Shown: piece after piece, positions 27,204-35,752 of the stretch
Numbering within the stretch: position 1 is the stretch's first letter
Layout of the letters: each line of letters starts with the position of its first letter
From: Pedobacter sp. PLR
Lineage (GTDB): Bacteria > Bacteroidota > Bacteroidia > Sphingobacteriales > Sphingobacteriaceae
Length of the DNA stretch: 64,000 nt
NCBI RefSeq assembly: GCF_026239675.1
Contig: NZ_JAPIVQ010000001.1
Coordinates: 248,001-312,000 of the forward strand
Direction of reading: 5' to 3'
Position numbers and translations under genes: made by a program
Notes under the pieces: generated by a model
Databases searched by the model: none
What the model saw: the letters and a program-made list of their open reading frames with translations, nothing else
What the model was told of the DNA's origin: nothing

Positions 27204-28187
27204 ATGAAAAAAGCGGCCGTTCTCAAAGACTACATTGCCATTGCCCGACCAGACAACTGGCTGAAAAACATATTTATGATTCCGGGGATGTTGTTTGCGC
27301 TCTCCATATTTAAAACCCCTTTTGACGGCCATCTGCTCTTCAAAATCATTGTAGGAATAATCAGTACCTGTCTGATTGCTTCAGCAAACTATGTCATCAA
27401 TGAATATTTAGATGTAGAATTTGATAAATTCCATCCTTTAAAAAAGAAAAGATCACTGGTGGTTACTGAAGTAAATCCGAAACTGGTTTACCTGGAATAC
27501 GCAGTACTGGCATTTTTGGGCTTATTTATCGCGTACCTGGTCTCCTGGAAATTTCTTTTCACTTCTGCATTTTTGCTATTGATGGGTATCATTTATAACG
27601 TACGACCATTCAGAAGCAAGGAAAGGGTCTTCCTGGATGTGCTTTCTGAATCTATTAATAACCCCATTCGATTTGCACTTGGCTGGTTTATCTTTTCCCC
27701 TTCACTGGGTATGCCTGATACAAAATGGGATCTCAACTGGATCAACACCTTCCCACCTGCCAGTATCATCATCGCCTATTGGATGGGTGGCGCGTTTTTA
27801 ATGGCCACCAAGCGATTTGCAGAGTACCGCCTGATTGGAAACCCGGAGCTAGCCGGACAATATCGCAGATCATTTAAATACTATTCGGAGAACAGCCTGT
27901 TGGTCTCCATGTTTTTCTATGCCATTACCTGTGCTTTTTTTATGGGGATTTTCCTCATTAAAGACAGGATTGAGCTGCTGGTCAGTTTTCCTTTCTTTGC
28001 CCTTCTTTTTTCCTGGTACCTCAGGATTGGCCTTTTGAATGACTCTCCGGTTCAGGGTTCTGAAAAATTACACACCAGAAAGTGGTTTATGCTTTATCTT
28101 TTCCTGTTCACCTCCTTATTGTGTATCCTGATGTTTGTTGAAATCCCATGGCTACATTGGTTCCTTCAAAATGCCAACAATTACTAA
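27204..28187 (+). CDS. UbiA-family polyprenyl-phosphate phosphoribosyltransferase-like protein
   Basis: A 327-residue membrane protein with about eight helices. It resembles 5-phosphoribosyl-1-diphosphate:decaprenyl-phosphate transferases (Rv3806c type) more than quinone prenyltransferases. ARPDNWLKNIFMIPG near 14-28, NEYLDVEFDKFHPLKKKRS near 66-84 (Asn66, Glu67, Asp70, Asp74) and ATKRFAEYR near 203 match that subgroup. It would transfer a phosphopentose from PRPP to polyprenyl phosphate. It follows the HAD gene by 1 base and precedes a GMC oxidoreductase by 10, giving the order kinase-free transferase, phosphatase, oxidase. Note Glu in place of Asp in the first motif. Confidence 0.85.
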   Translation: MKKAAVLKDYIAIARPDNWLKNIFMIPGMLFALSIFKTPFDGHLLFKIIVGIISTCLIASANYVINEYLDVEFDKFHPLKKKRSLVVTEVNPKLVYLEYAVLAFLGLFIAYLVSWKFLFTSAFLLLMGIIYNVRPFRSKERVFLDVLSESINNPIRFALGWFIFSPSLGMPDTKWDLNWINTFPPASIIIAYWMGGAFLMATKRFAEYRLIGNPELAGQYRRSFKYYSENSLLVSMFFYAITCAFFMGIFLIKDRIELLVSFPFFALLFSWYLRIGLLNDSPVQGSEKLHTRKWFMLYLFLFTSLLCILMFVEIPWLHWFLQNANNY

Positions 28188-28197
28188 AGCCATATAT

Positions 28198-29637
28198 ATG
28201 AAATACAATAATTATGATTTAATTGTGGTAGGCACCGGCTTTGCTTCCACCTTCTTTTTAAAGAAATACCTGGAGAAAAGTAACAGCCCTAAAAAAATCC
28301 TTGTGTTGGACCGCGGCCATCTTTTCCCTCATGCAGAGCGATTAAAGCTGAAAAAAGGAGAACATTCTGATTTCAGCCAGAAGGAAGAACCATGGGAAGA
28401 TGCCATTATAAATGAAAATAAAGCCAAAAGATGGCCCTTTACCTTAGGGTTTGGCGGTTGCTCCAATTGCTGGTGGGGTTGTACCCCAAGATTTATGCCT
28501 TCCGATTTCAAAATGAATAGCCTGTTTGGAATAGAAAAAGACTGGCCATTGGACTATGATGACCTTGATCCTTATTACTATGAAGCAGAAGAACTGATGT
28601 CTATATCGGGCCCGGAAGACACTCCATTTCCCAGAAAAGGAAAATATCCCCTTCCTCCGCATACTTTTACAGCAGTCGATAAAATTCTGAACCAGACTTA
28701 TGGGAATAAATACATTAGTCAGCCTAGCGCAAGAGCCAGCAGGGCCACCAAAGGCAGGAATGCCTGTTTTGCAAGTTCCACCTGTGACATTTGTCCGGTA
28801 AACGCTAAATTCACCGTTGAAAACTCTGAAATAGGTGTTTATGAAAATGAGCAAATCGAGCTTGTTTTTGGCGCACAGGTCTATAGTCTGGAGACTGCCG
28901 GAAGCCAGATCAAAAAAGTGCTTTACGTTAAGGATGGAAAAGATTTTGAAATTGCAGGAGAAGTCATTGTACTGGGTGCCAATCCAATTTTCAACTCCAA
29001 TATCCTGCTCAATGCTGGAGACAGCAATTTATTCACAGGAAAAGGTTTTGGAGAACAACTGGGGATGCAAGTACTCATTTATCTGGATAACATGAAAAAT
29101 ACCGGCGGCAGTACCTGGGTAAATGCAAATGGTTACATGCTTTACGACGGTGAACATCGAAAGGACTATGCCGCCTGCCTGATCGAAACCAACAATGCTC
29201 CCTATTATATCCGTCTGGAACGCGGAAAATGGCTAAATATGGCCTCTTTCCGTATGCTGTTTGAAGATTTACCACTTGATGAAAACTTCATTAAACCCTC
29301 TGCCAATAAATTAATTCCAAGAGTAAGTTTTACAAAGCGGTCTGATTACACCATGAAAGGCATCGCCAATATGAAAAAGAAACTTCCTGGCATTTTATCT
29401 TGTCTCCCTGTAGAGCAATTAAAATATCTGGAACCTTTTCCTAATGAAGGTCATATTATTGGCGGAACAAGGATGGGACAAACCGCTGCAGACAGTGTTG
29501 TTGATAAAAATATGATACACCACCAATATAGAAATCTATTTGTGCTTGGCGCCGGTTCATTTACTACTTTTAGCGCTTCCAATCCTACGCTCACACTCGC
29601 CGCATTGTCTTTATATTCCGCAGACCATTCATTTTAG
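28198..29637 (+). CDS. GMC-family FAD-dependent oxidoreductase
   Basis: A flavoprotein of about 479 residues starting at ATG 28198 (MKYNNYDLIVVG); the in-frame ATG at 28135 lies inside the UbiA gene and is rejected. The FAD-binding fold opens with LIVVGTGFASTFFLKK. Two Cys-rich stretches, GCSNCWWGCTPRF near 85 and STCDICPVNAKF near 200, are typical of bacterial GMC dehydrogenases. The C-terminal GGTRMGQTAAD and ASNPTLTLAALSL close the family pattern. It follows the UbiA gene by 10 bases. Oxidation of the lipid-linked sugar, as DprE1 does in mycobacteria, would fit. The substrate is not proven. Confidence 0.85.
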   Translation: MKYNNYDLIVVGTGFASTFFLKKYLEKSNSPKKILVLDRGHLFPHAERLKLKKGEHSDFSQKEEPWEDAIINENKAKRWPFTLGFGGCSNCWWGCTPRFMPSDFKMNSLFGIEKDWPLDYDDLDPYYYEAEELMSISGPEDTPFPRKGKYPLPPHTFTAVDKILNQTYGNKYISQPSARASRATKGRNACFASSTCDICPVNAKFTVENSEIGVYENEQIELVFGAQVYSLETAGSQIKKVLYVKDGKDFEIAGEVIVLGANPIFNSNILLNAGDSNLFTGKGFGEQLGMQVLIYLDNMKNTGGSTWVNANGYMLYDGEHRKDYAACLIETNNAPYYIRLERGKWLNMASFRMLFEDLPLDENFIKPSANKLIPRVSFTKRSDYTMKGIANMKKKLPGILSCLPVEQLKYLEPFPNEGHIIGGTRMGQTAADSVVDKNMIHHQYRNLFVLGAGSFTTFSASNPTLTLAALSLYSADHSF

Positions 29638-29692
29638 CAAGCCATTTCATTATAACAAACCACTCATTCCAGCTGTCAATCACGCTACGCTT

Positions 29693-30121
29693 ATGAAAAG
29701 AAGAACCTTTTTTATCCTCGCAGGCATCTCTACAGGTTTACTGATCCTTCCGCCAGCTTTGTATATTTCAGCACCACCATTAAGAAAATTTGCGATACAA
29801 ATCATTCAAAAGGAACTCCATTACCTGAAACTGGAACCTTCTGGTGTAGAAAAGTATGTCGATGATTATTTCAACAGCTCGGTAAACGACATGCTGGTCA
29901 ACTTGCGTTGGAAAACTTTCTATTATTTGAAAATTAGTCCGAATCAATCTGCCCGGGTATTTGAATTGATTAAATACTACCTACTGTCGTCAGATTTCTT
30001 TATTCATAAAACCGACGAAAGTAGAACCATTAACTACCTCGGACTTTACAACCCCTATAAAAGCCCCATTCCAAACCCCTATTCCTTCCAGATTTATCCT
30101 CCGGAAAGGCCATCAGCATAG
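29693..30121 (+). CDS. Small twin-arginine-signal protein, likely GMC small subunit (gluconate 2-dehydrogenase subunit 3-like)
   Basis: A 142-residue protein starting at ATG 29693, 55 bases after the GMC oxidoreductase. The N-terminus MKRRTFFILAGIS looks like a Tat signal (RRxFF) followed by a hydrophobic stretch. The rest is helical with no metal motif. In gluconate 2-dehydrogenase-like complexes a Tat-targeted small subunit carries the GMC subunit through the membrane. The second GMC gene here (30153) has an equivalent partner (31848), supporting this. Similarity is by layout; I see no strong sequence match. A longer frame from 29540 overlaps the GMC gene and is not used. Confidence 0.6.
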   Translation: MKRRTFFILAGISTGLLILPPALYISAPPLRKFAIQIIQKELHYLKLEPSGVEKYVDDYFNSSVNDMLVNLRWKTFYYLKISPNQSARVFELIKYYLLSSDFFIHKTDESRTINYLGLYNPYKSPIPNPYSFQIYPPERPSA

Positions 30122-30152
30122 CCCTGTAAAATGCGTACCCAATAAAATAACC

Positions 30153-31841
30153 TTATAGATTTCCTTTTTTAAGCTCATGAGCAGCATACTCGCAGGCCCT
30201 TGCGGTGAGCGCCATATAGGTCAAAGAAGGATTCTGGCAAGCAGAAGAAGTCATGCAACTCCCATCAGTCACAAACACGTTTTTAGCTGCATGAATCTGG
30301 TTAAAACCATTTAAAACAGAGGTCTTTGGATCTCTTCCCATTCTTGCCGTCCCCATCTCATGTACGGTAGCACCACCGGGTCTGTGATAATTGAAAATCT
30401 GAATATCTCTGAAGCCTGCATTATCCAGCATTTCTCCGGAACTATGTTTAACATCTTCCATCATCCGGCGTTCATTATCCTTAAACTCGAAATCAATCTT
30501 CAGCTGAGGCAGTCCCCATTTATCTACCTGACGACTATCCAGGCTTACCATGTTGTCATGATAAGGCAGGCACTCTCCCCAACCGGCCATCCATACAAAC
30601 CATGGTCCCGGAGTGGTCAGTCTGCTTTTAAACTCTACGCCAAACCCATCTTCTGCGGAACGGTCTTGCCATTCTGCGCGCTCTCCATGCCCTTGAATGT
30701 TATATCCGCGAACAAAAGGCAGTTCTGTTTCATTTTTTAGGTTCCGGTACCTCGGGATTAAAAATCCACTCGGTCTTCTACCTTTATAATAAGATTCTTT
30801 ATAACTATCGTGAACGCCATAAGCACCTGAAGAAGAATGATGATCCATCAGGTTGTGACCCAATTCTCCACTGTCGTTACCCATACCATCCGGGAACCGG
30901 TTAGACTTTGACTGCAATAAAATACCTGCCGTTGCAATCGTAGAAGCATTTATAAAGATAATTTTTGCATAATAATTGAAGCTTTCCTTAGTCAGACTGT
31001 CAATTACCCTAACTCCTATCGCCTTTTGAAGCCGGTCATCATATAATATTTCTGCAACAATAGCATGAGGGCGTAAGGTTAAATTTCCTGTGGCGAAAGC
31101 AGCAGGAATAGTTGAACTATTACTACTGAAATACCCACCAAAAGGACAGCCTCTTGAGCATAAATTCCGATTTTGACAAGGACCTCTATGGTCCCATCCT
31201 TTAGTCAGATTTGCAACCCTTGCGATGGTAAGCAACCGGCTCTGGTCATTTTTATGAATTGCATCTGCCAGGTGGCTTTCTATACAATTTAATTCCATTG
31301 CTGGTAAAAACTCACCATCCGGCAACTGGGAAAGCCCCTCATGTTTACCGCTTACCCCAATAAATTTCTCTACATATCCATACCAGGGGGCAAGATCATG
31401 GTAGCGGATAGGCCAGTCTACCCCATGTCCGTCTTTAAGATTTGCCTGAAAATCAAGGTCGCTCCAGCGGTAACATTGGCGCCCCCAGATTAGAGAACGC
31501 CCGCCAACCTGATATCCACGAACCCAATCAAACGGCTTTTCCTGGATGTAAGGATGTTCCCTGTCATTCACATAAAAATGTGCATTTCCAGGATCAGAAT
31601 TTCTGGATTGAACCGGGCTTTCTTCTATTTCCTCGAGTGTATGATTCATTCCATGTTTGAAATCCCAGGGTTTTAACATGGCTGTAGGATAATCCTTGAT
31701 ATGTTCTACTTCCCGGCCTCTCTCCAACAACAATGTTTTCATTCCTTTTCTACACAACTCCATTGCTGCCCAGCCGCCGCTAATTCCAGAGCCGATAACT
31801 ATCGCGTCATAACTAGTGTTAGCATCATTTGACCTATACAT
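30153..31841 (-). CDS. GMC-family FAD-dependent oxidoreductase (gluconate 2-dehydrogenase large-subunit type)
   Basis: A 562-residue flavoprotein. The FAD fold starts at DAIVIGSGISGGWAAMELCRKG. VGGRSLIWGRQCYRWSDLDF near 112 is the conserved GMC block, and QNRNLCSRGCPFGGYFSS near 222 is a Cys-rich segment. The C-terminal HEMGTARMGRDP and ACQNPSLTYMALTARACEY include the catalytic His/Asn region. It is preceded by 6 bases after the Tat small subunit (31848-32423) and is probably exported with it. It converges on the first GMC cassette with a 31-base gap. The oxidised substrate is probably a sugar or sugar alcohol. Confidence 0.9.
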   Translation of the reverse strand: MYRSNDANTSYDAIVIGSGISGGWAAMELCRKGMKTLLLERGREVEHIKDYPTAMLKPWDFKHGMNHTLEEIEESPVQSRNSDPGNAHFYVNDREHPYIQEKPFDWVRGYQVGGRSLIWGRQCYRWSDLDFQANLKDGHGVDWPIRYHDLAPWYGYVEKFIGVSGKHEGLSQLPDGEFLPAMELNCIESHLADAIHKNDQSRLLTIARVANLTKGWDHRGPCQNRNLCSRGCPFGGYFSSNSSTIPAAFATGNLTLRPHAIVAEILYDDRLQKAIGVRVIDSLTKESFNYYAKIIFINASTIATAGILLQSKSNRFPDGMGNDSGELGHNLMDHHSSSGAYGVHDSYKESYYKGRRPSGFLIPRYRNLKNETELPFVRGYNIQGHGERAEWQDRSAEDGFGVEFKSRLTTPGPWFVWMAGWGECLPYHDNMVSLDSRQVDKWGLPQLKIDFEFKDNERRMMEDVKHSSGEMLDNAGFRDIQIFNYHRPGGATVHEMGTARMGRDPKTSVLNGFNQIHAAKNVFVTDGSCMTSSACQNPSLTYMALTARACEYAAHELKKGNL

Positions 31842-31847
31842 ATAAAA

Positions 31848-32423
31848 CTATTTTGTTGCCCAGGATCTCTGGTGTTTGGTGAGCGGAATACAGGCCAGGT
31901 AATTATGGGGAATATAATCGTAATCAAGCCCCTGAGTTGCCCCAACTTGCGAAATGCAATAACCTTCAACGGTGAGCTCTTTTAACTTCACAAAGAAAGG
32001 TTTACCTAAAAACTTTCGGTCAATCTTATTTAAGATGTTATAATGATAAACAGATTTTTTCTCGAAATGCTTTAGGATGGCAGTTTTATCTTCGATAGAA
32101 CAATTGGAAAAGGAAGTATTGTAGGTATTTAAAGTATAACTCTTCAGCTCATTTAAACCGTAAATAAAATTATTCTGGGTTTTGATGTCCGTACAGGATT
32201 CAATCATATCCACAATAAAGACATCCACCTTTGCGTCTTTTGCACCAGGTGTATGTGTTCCGGGAATGATGACTTCAGCCAAATCTGCAATTAAGCCCTG
32301 CATCTCATGAAGAGAATTGTGATCTGGTTTCGCACTTAAGCTAAACCACTTGTATAATGAAAAAGAGGAGATCCCCAATGACGAAAAGACAGCAATGCCT
32401 TTAATTAACGTCCTTCTGTTCAT
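31848..32423 (-). CDS. Gluconate 2-dehydrogenase subunit 3 family protein
   Basis: A 191-residue Tat-exported small subunit. MNRRTLIKGIAVFSSLGIS gives the RRTLIK twin-arginine motif and hydrophobic core. The mature part holds LIADLAEVIIPGTHTPGAKDAKVD near 44-67, the hallmark stretch of the subunit 3 family, and YCISQVGATQGLDYDY near 155. It precedes its GMC large subunit by 6 bases on the minus strand. No cytochrome c subunit is encoded nearby, so the electron acceptor is unknown. Confidence 0.88.
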   Translation of the reverse strand: MNRRTLIKGIAVFSSLGISSFSLYKWFSLSAKPDHNSLHEMQGLIADLAEVIIPGTHTPGAKDAKVDVFIVDMIESCTDIKTQNNFIYGLNELKSYTLNTYNTSFSNCSIEDKTAILKHFEKKSVYHYNILNKIDRKFLGKPFFVKLKELTVEGYCISQVGATQGLDYDYIPHNYLACIPLTKHQRSWATK

Positions 32424-32534
32424 TTTGTTTTAAATAACCTAAGCATTTCATCGTAAATATATAGATATATTATCATATTCCGAAAGGAATATTTACTCCT
32501 AAAAATAAGTTTAAACCATTATAAGGCACGAATA

Positions 32535-32565
32535 TTGAGTATTCCTGAGTAATTTATTATATTTA
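32535..32565 (+). promoter_or_regulatory. Candidate Bacteroidota promoter for the GT2 gene at 32593
   Basis: A TTG box (32535-32537) and TATATTTA (32558-32565) are spaced by 20 bases, one mismatch from TTG-N19-21-TAnnTTTG. The start codon lies 27 bases past the -7 box. Confidence 0.5.
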
Positions 32566-32592
32566 TTTAATTTTATCCCTATAATCATTTTA

Positions 32593-33420
32593 ATGAGACC
32601 TTTATCTATTCCAAAAAACATATCTAAGTTTAACAAAGGTCGGGCCCAACTAGAAAAAGAAATCCCGGGTATTGCTGCAAATTTCAAGAGGTTATATTCC
32701 GAAAATCCGCTGATTTCCATCATTATACCCGCGTATAACGAAGAAGAGAACATCCTGAAAACATTATATTCTCTTTCCTTAACAACTTCCTTGCACAGTA
32801 TCGAAGTTATTGTAGTGAACAACAACTCTAAAGATGCAACGGAATCCCTGGCAAGAGTTTGTGGAGTTACCTGTATTACGGAAACCAAACAGGGTATTAC
32901 CAATGCAAGGAACGGCGGACTGGCTATTGCAAAAGGCACCTATATTATCAATGCGGATGCAGATACCATTTACCCTGCACCATGGATAGACGACATGGTT
33001 TTTCCGCTTATTAATGATCCTTCGGTATCTCTTACCTATGGTAAGTTTTCTTTTGTTCCGATTGCAGAAACGCCTAGACTGGTGTATTTCTTTTACGAAT
33101 ATGTATCCGACTTAAACCGCAAAATCTGTCAGTTATTTAAAGAAGAAGCGCTAAATGTTTATGGATTTAACTCTTCCTGCCGCAGGTTGGAATGTCTTTC
33201 GGTAGATGGGTTCAATCATCCTGAGGGAACTAATGAAGATGGTTGGCTGGCAATTAAGCTCCGTGAAAAAGGCTACGGAAAATTCCACTGGGTGACTACA
33301 AACAGAAGTATTGTGTGGACCACTGACAGAAGGATTCAAATCGATGGTGGCATCTACAAAGCCACTTACGACAGGCTCGCAAAAAACTTAAGCTTTACTC
33401 ACTTACGTGCGCGGAACTAA
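32593..33420 (+). CDS. Glycosyltransferase family 2
   Basis: A 275-residue GT2 with an N-terminal extension of about 35 residues. Motifs are SIIIPAYNEEENILKTLYSL near 38, VVNNNSKDATES, and the metal-binding NADADTIYP near 118. GTNEDGWLAIKLREKGYGK near 220 gives the catalytic acid region. It is alone on the plus strand, with its own promoter candidate. Its 3' end overlaps the convergent GT4 gene by 18 bases, so neither gene has room for a normal terminator. The donor and acceptor are unknown. Confidence 0.9.
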   Translation: MRPLSIPKNISKFNKGRAQLEKEIPGIAANFKRLYSENPLISIIIPAYNEEENILKTLYSLSLTTSLHSIEVIVVNNNSKDATESLARVCGVTCITETKQGITNARNGGLAIAKGTYIINADADTIYPAPWIDDMVFPLINDPSVSLTYGKFSFVPIAETPRLVYFFYEYVSDLNRKICQLFKEEALNVYGFNSSCRRLECLSVDGFNHPEGTNEDGWLAIKLREKGYGKFHWVTTNRSIVWTTDRRIQIDGGIYKATYDRLAKNLSFTHLRARN

Positions 33421-34524
33421 GGTCCTGTAAACCTCTTCTACACTTCTGGTCATTCTGTCGATGTTGAATTTTTCGGCAACAGTAGCTCCTGCCTGTAAAC
33501 CGAGTCGGTCCCGTAATCCTGTGTTTTCGATCAACACAGTGATGGCCTCCGCAATTTTGTCAGGGTTAGAAACAGGGATAAGAATCCCATTTTCATCATG
33601 CTGAATCAAATCATTAATTCCATCAATTTCCGTCGCAACAATCGCCTTTCTCATCGCCATCGCCTCTAACAGCGCAATGGGCAAACCTTCCCAAAGTGAG
33701 GGCAGACAAAAAATATCCACCGCATTCAATACATCCGGAATATCACTTCTAAAGTCCTGAAAAATCACACGGTCGTTCAGGTTTAGTGAAGTCGCAAGTT
33801 CCAACATTTCGGTTTTCAGTTCCCCATCACCAACAATCAAAAACTTCGCATTTAAATGAACCGGAACCTTAGCAATCCCCCTCAGGAAATTAAGCGGTTC
33901 TTTTTGTGCCGTAATTCTGGCGATATATCCTATCAAGACAGCATCTGCCGCAATATTTAACTCCGCTCTAACGTTTTTGAATGTCTGATCAGGATTGAAC
34001 TTCTGTTGATTGATGCCGTTTAAAATCACGGTAGCATCTTTCATTGGGAATTTCGATAGCCCCTCATTCAGGTTACTTTGGGAAACACAAATGGTCTTAT
34101 TTGCCATATTCACCAGAAAGCGTTCACTCAGGGTCCGGATGATTTTCACCGCTGACGATTGATCCGGATGAAATGACCAACCATGTACGGTATAAATAAT
34201 AGGAATACCTAAAGATTTTGCCGTAGAAAAGGTATTAGAATTTGCTCTTGTCCCATGTGCATGAATCAAATTGATCTTTTCCTGCTCCACAATTTTCTTT
34301 ACTGCCTTCCAAACCTTATAGTTGAAAGGTTTTTCGGTAGGCACCACATAGACTTTGAACCCATCTGCACGCAGTTTTTCAACCATTGGACCTTCAGTGA
34401 AGGATAGAATCACAGATTCAAATTCCTCCTTGTTCAATTCATTGACCAGATCCAGCACATGGGTTTCCCCACCTCCTACCTTACCTTGTCTGATCGCCTG
34501 AAGGATCTTTACTTTTCTTAACAT
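33403..34524 (-). CDS. Glycosyltransferase family 4
   Basis: A 373-residue GT-B enzyme: N-terminal QAIRQGKVGGGETHVLDLV loop, GWSFHPDQSSAVKII acceptor segment, and a C-terminal donor domain with IGYIARITAQKEPLNFL near 194 and FCLPSLWEGLPIALLEAMAM near 272-291. It is the last gene of the minus-strand export operon that begins at 43745, 15 bases after the GT2 gene upstream. It transfers a sugar from a nucleotide donor to the lipid-linked repeat unit. Its C-terminus is encoded in bases overlapped by the convergent gene. Confidence 0.92.
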   Translation of the reverse strand: MLRKVKILQAIRQGKVGGGETHVLDLVNELNKEEFESVILSFTEGPMVEKLRADGFKVYVVPTEKPFNYKVWKAVKKIVEQEKINLIHAHGTRANSNTFSTAKSLGIPIIYTVHGWSFHPDQSSAVKIIRTLSERFLVNMANKTICVSQSNLNEGLSKFPMKDATVILNGINQQKFNPDQTFKNVRAELNIAADAVLIGYIARITAQKEPLNFLRGIAKVPVHLNAKFLIVGDGELKTEMLELATSLNLNDRVIFQDFRSDIPDVLNAVDIFCLPSLWEGLPIALLEAMAMRKAIVATEIDGINDLIQHDENGILIPVSNPDKIAEAITVLIENTGLRDRLGLQAGATVAEKFNIDRMTRSVEEVYRTLVPRT

Positions 34525-34539
34525 ACGTGTAAATAAAAA

Positions 34540-35730
34540 TTATACCTCGTCAATTTTATGCTCATGATAATGTACCGTTGCAGTAGAAATTTTATTCGCA
34601 CGCTTTGCTTTGAATAAAGACAAGATCTGTAAAAAGATAAACATTGGGATTTTGCGCAGCGCATGATACACCACTTTAGGCGCTTTAAAATAATTCAATG
34701 CAATAAAGAAGATCAGGAAGAAACTCAAAATAGCAAAGCCCCAGAACAGCAACATTCCCGGCATAAGGAACAAGTCGGCTAAAACGCTGAGTCCTGTTAG
34801 TCCAACAATGATAAATAAAGGAGGTCTGGAAAAAACCAATCCACATAAAAATTGATTCCAGTTGAAGTTCATCAGCCCAATAACCAGCAGTTTCACCCCC
34901 CTTCCTGCGTATTTAAACCAGGTATTGATCCATCGTGCCCGTTGATTCACCAGCTGATCAGGTTTAGACGTTTTCTCATCATAAACGATTGCCTTTTCTG
35001 CAAAAGCAATACGTTCTGCACGATCCAAAATACCCATTTGCAGCACCTTATCAAAACCGGCACCTTCAATATTTAAAGACTCCAGACATTCTCTGTAAAA
35101 AGCAGTCGTAAAAGCCATGCCTGAACCCGCAAGTGAAGCAGAAGAACCAACATCAAACAACAATTTCCTGTCTATAAAACGATAATACATATCACCTGCC
35201 TCATCCAGGCAAGCATAATCCGTATTCAAATTCTTCGCTTTCCGAACCCCCTGAACCGCAATAAATCCTCTGGCAAAAAAGTTATTTAATTCATTCAGAT
35301 ATTCCGGATCTACCAGGTTATCGCTGTCAATAATCGTCAGGTATTCATGCGCTCTTTTGAAATTCTTCACCGCATAAAAATGCGATTTGGTATTGCTGGC
35401 CAACGTTTCTTCCGGTCTGAGCAGGATAACGCTATCGCTGTTAAAATTCAAACCTGTGATGTCACAATTGTCAGCAACCACATAAACCAGATAGTTTTTA
35501 TAATTCAATTTCAAAATAGAATCCACCACCGAAGGCAGCAAATTGGTCTGTTGATAAGCCGTTACAATAATGGCATAATCATATTCTTTTTGATCACCAG
35601 CAAGCGCCGGTAACTCCTGCTTTTTAAAATGCAGCAAATACAAGATCAGTGGTAAGATCAAATGAACACCTACCAACACCTGAAATACTACAAAAACAAA
35701 GTATAAAACCTCCATATTATAAAAACCCAT
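34540..35730 (-). CDS. Processive-type membrane glycosyltransferase family 2
   Basis: A 396-residue GT2 with a first membrane helix (about 7-29) and two or three helices at about 275-345. It has the full D, D, D, QxxRW set of processive or membrane GT2 enzymes: YVVADNCD, TIIDSDNLVDPEYL, GILDRAERIAFAEK and NQRARWINTWFKY. This is the signature shared by cellulose, hyaluronan and N-acetylglucosaminyl synthases. As it lies inside a Wzx/Wzy-type operon, single sugar transfer is as likely as polymer synthesis. ATG 35715 is an alternative start. It follows the GT gene at 35753 by 22 bases. Confidence 0.9.
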   Translation of the reverse strand: MGFYNMEVLYFVFVVFQVLVGVHLILPLILYLLHFKKQELPALAGDQKEYDYAIIVTAYQQTNLLPSVVDSILKLNYKNYLVYVVADNCDITGLNFNSDSVILLRPEETLASNTKSHFYAVKNFKRAHEYLTIIDSDNLVDPEYLNELNNFFARGFIAVQGVRKAKNLNTDYACLDEAGDMYYRFIDRKLLFDVGSSASLAGSGMAFTTAFYRECLESLNIEGAGFDKVLQMGILDRAERIAFAEKAIVYDEKTSKPDQLVNQRARWINTWFKYAGRGVKLLVIGLMNFNWNQFLCGLVFSRPPLFIIVGLTGLSVLADLFLMPGMLLFWGFAILSFFLIFFIALNYFKAPKVVYHALRKIPMFIFLQILSLFKAKRANKISTATVHYHEHKIDEV

Positions 35731-35752
35731 TATCAGCTAATTCGTAGACTGT

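Noticed and set aside
29540..29692. Upstream extension of the small GMC-linked protein
   Set aside because: It overlaps the GMC C-terminus in another frame, and the Tat-like signal begins at ATG 29693.
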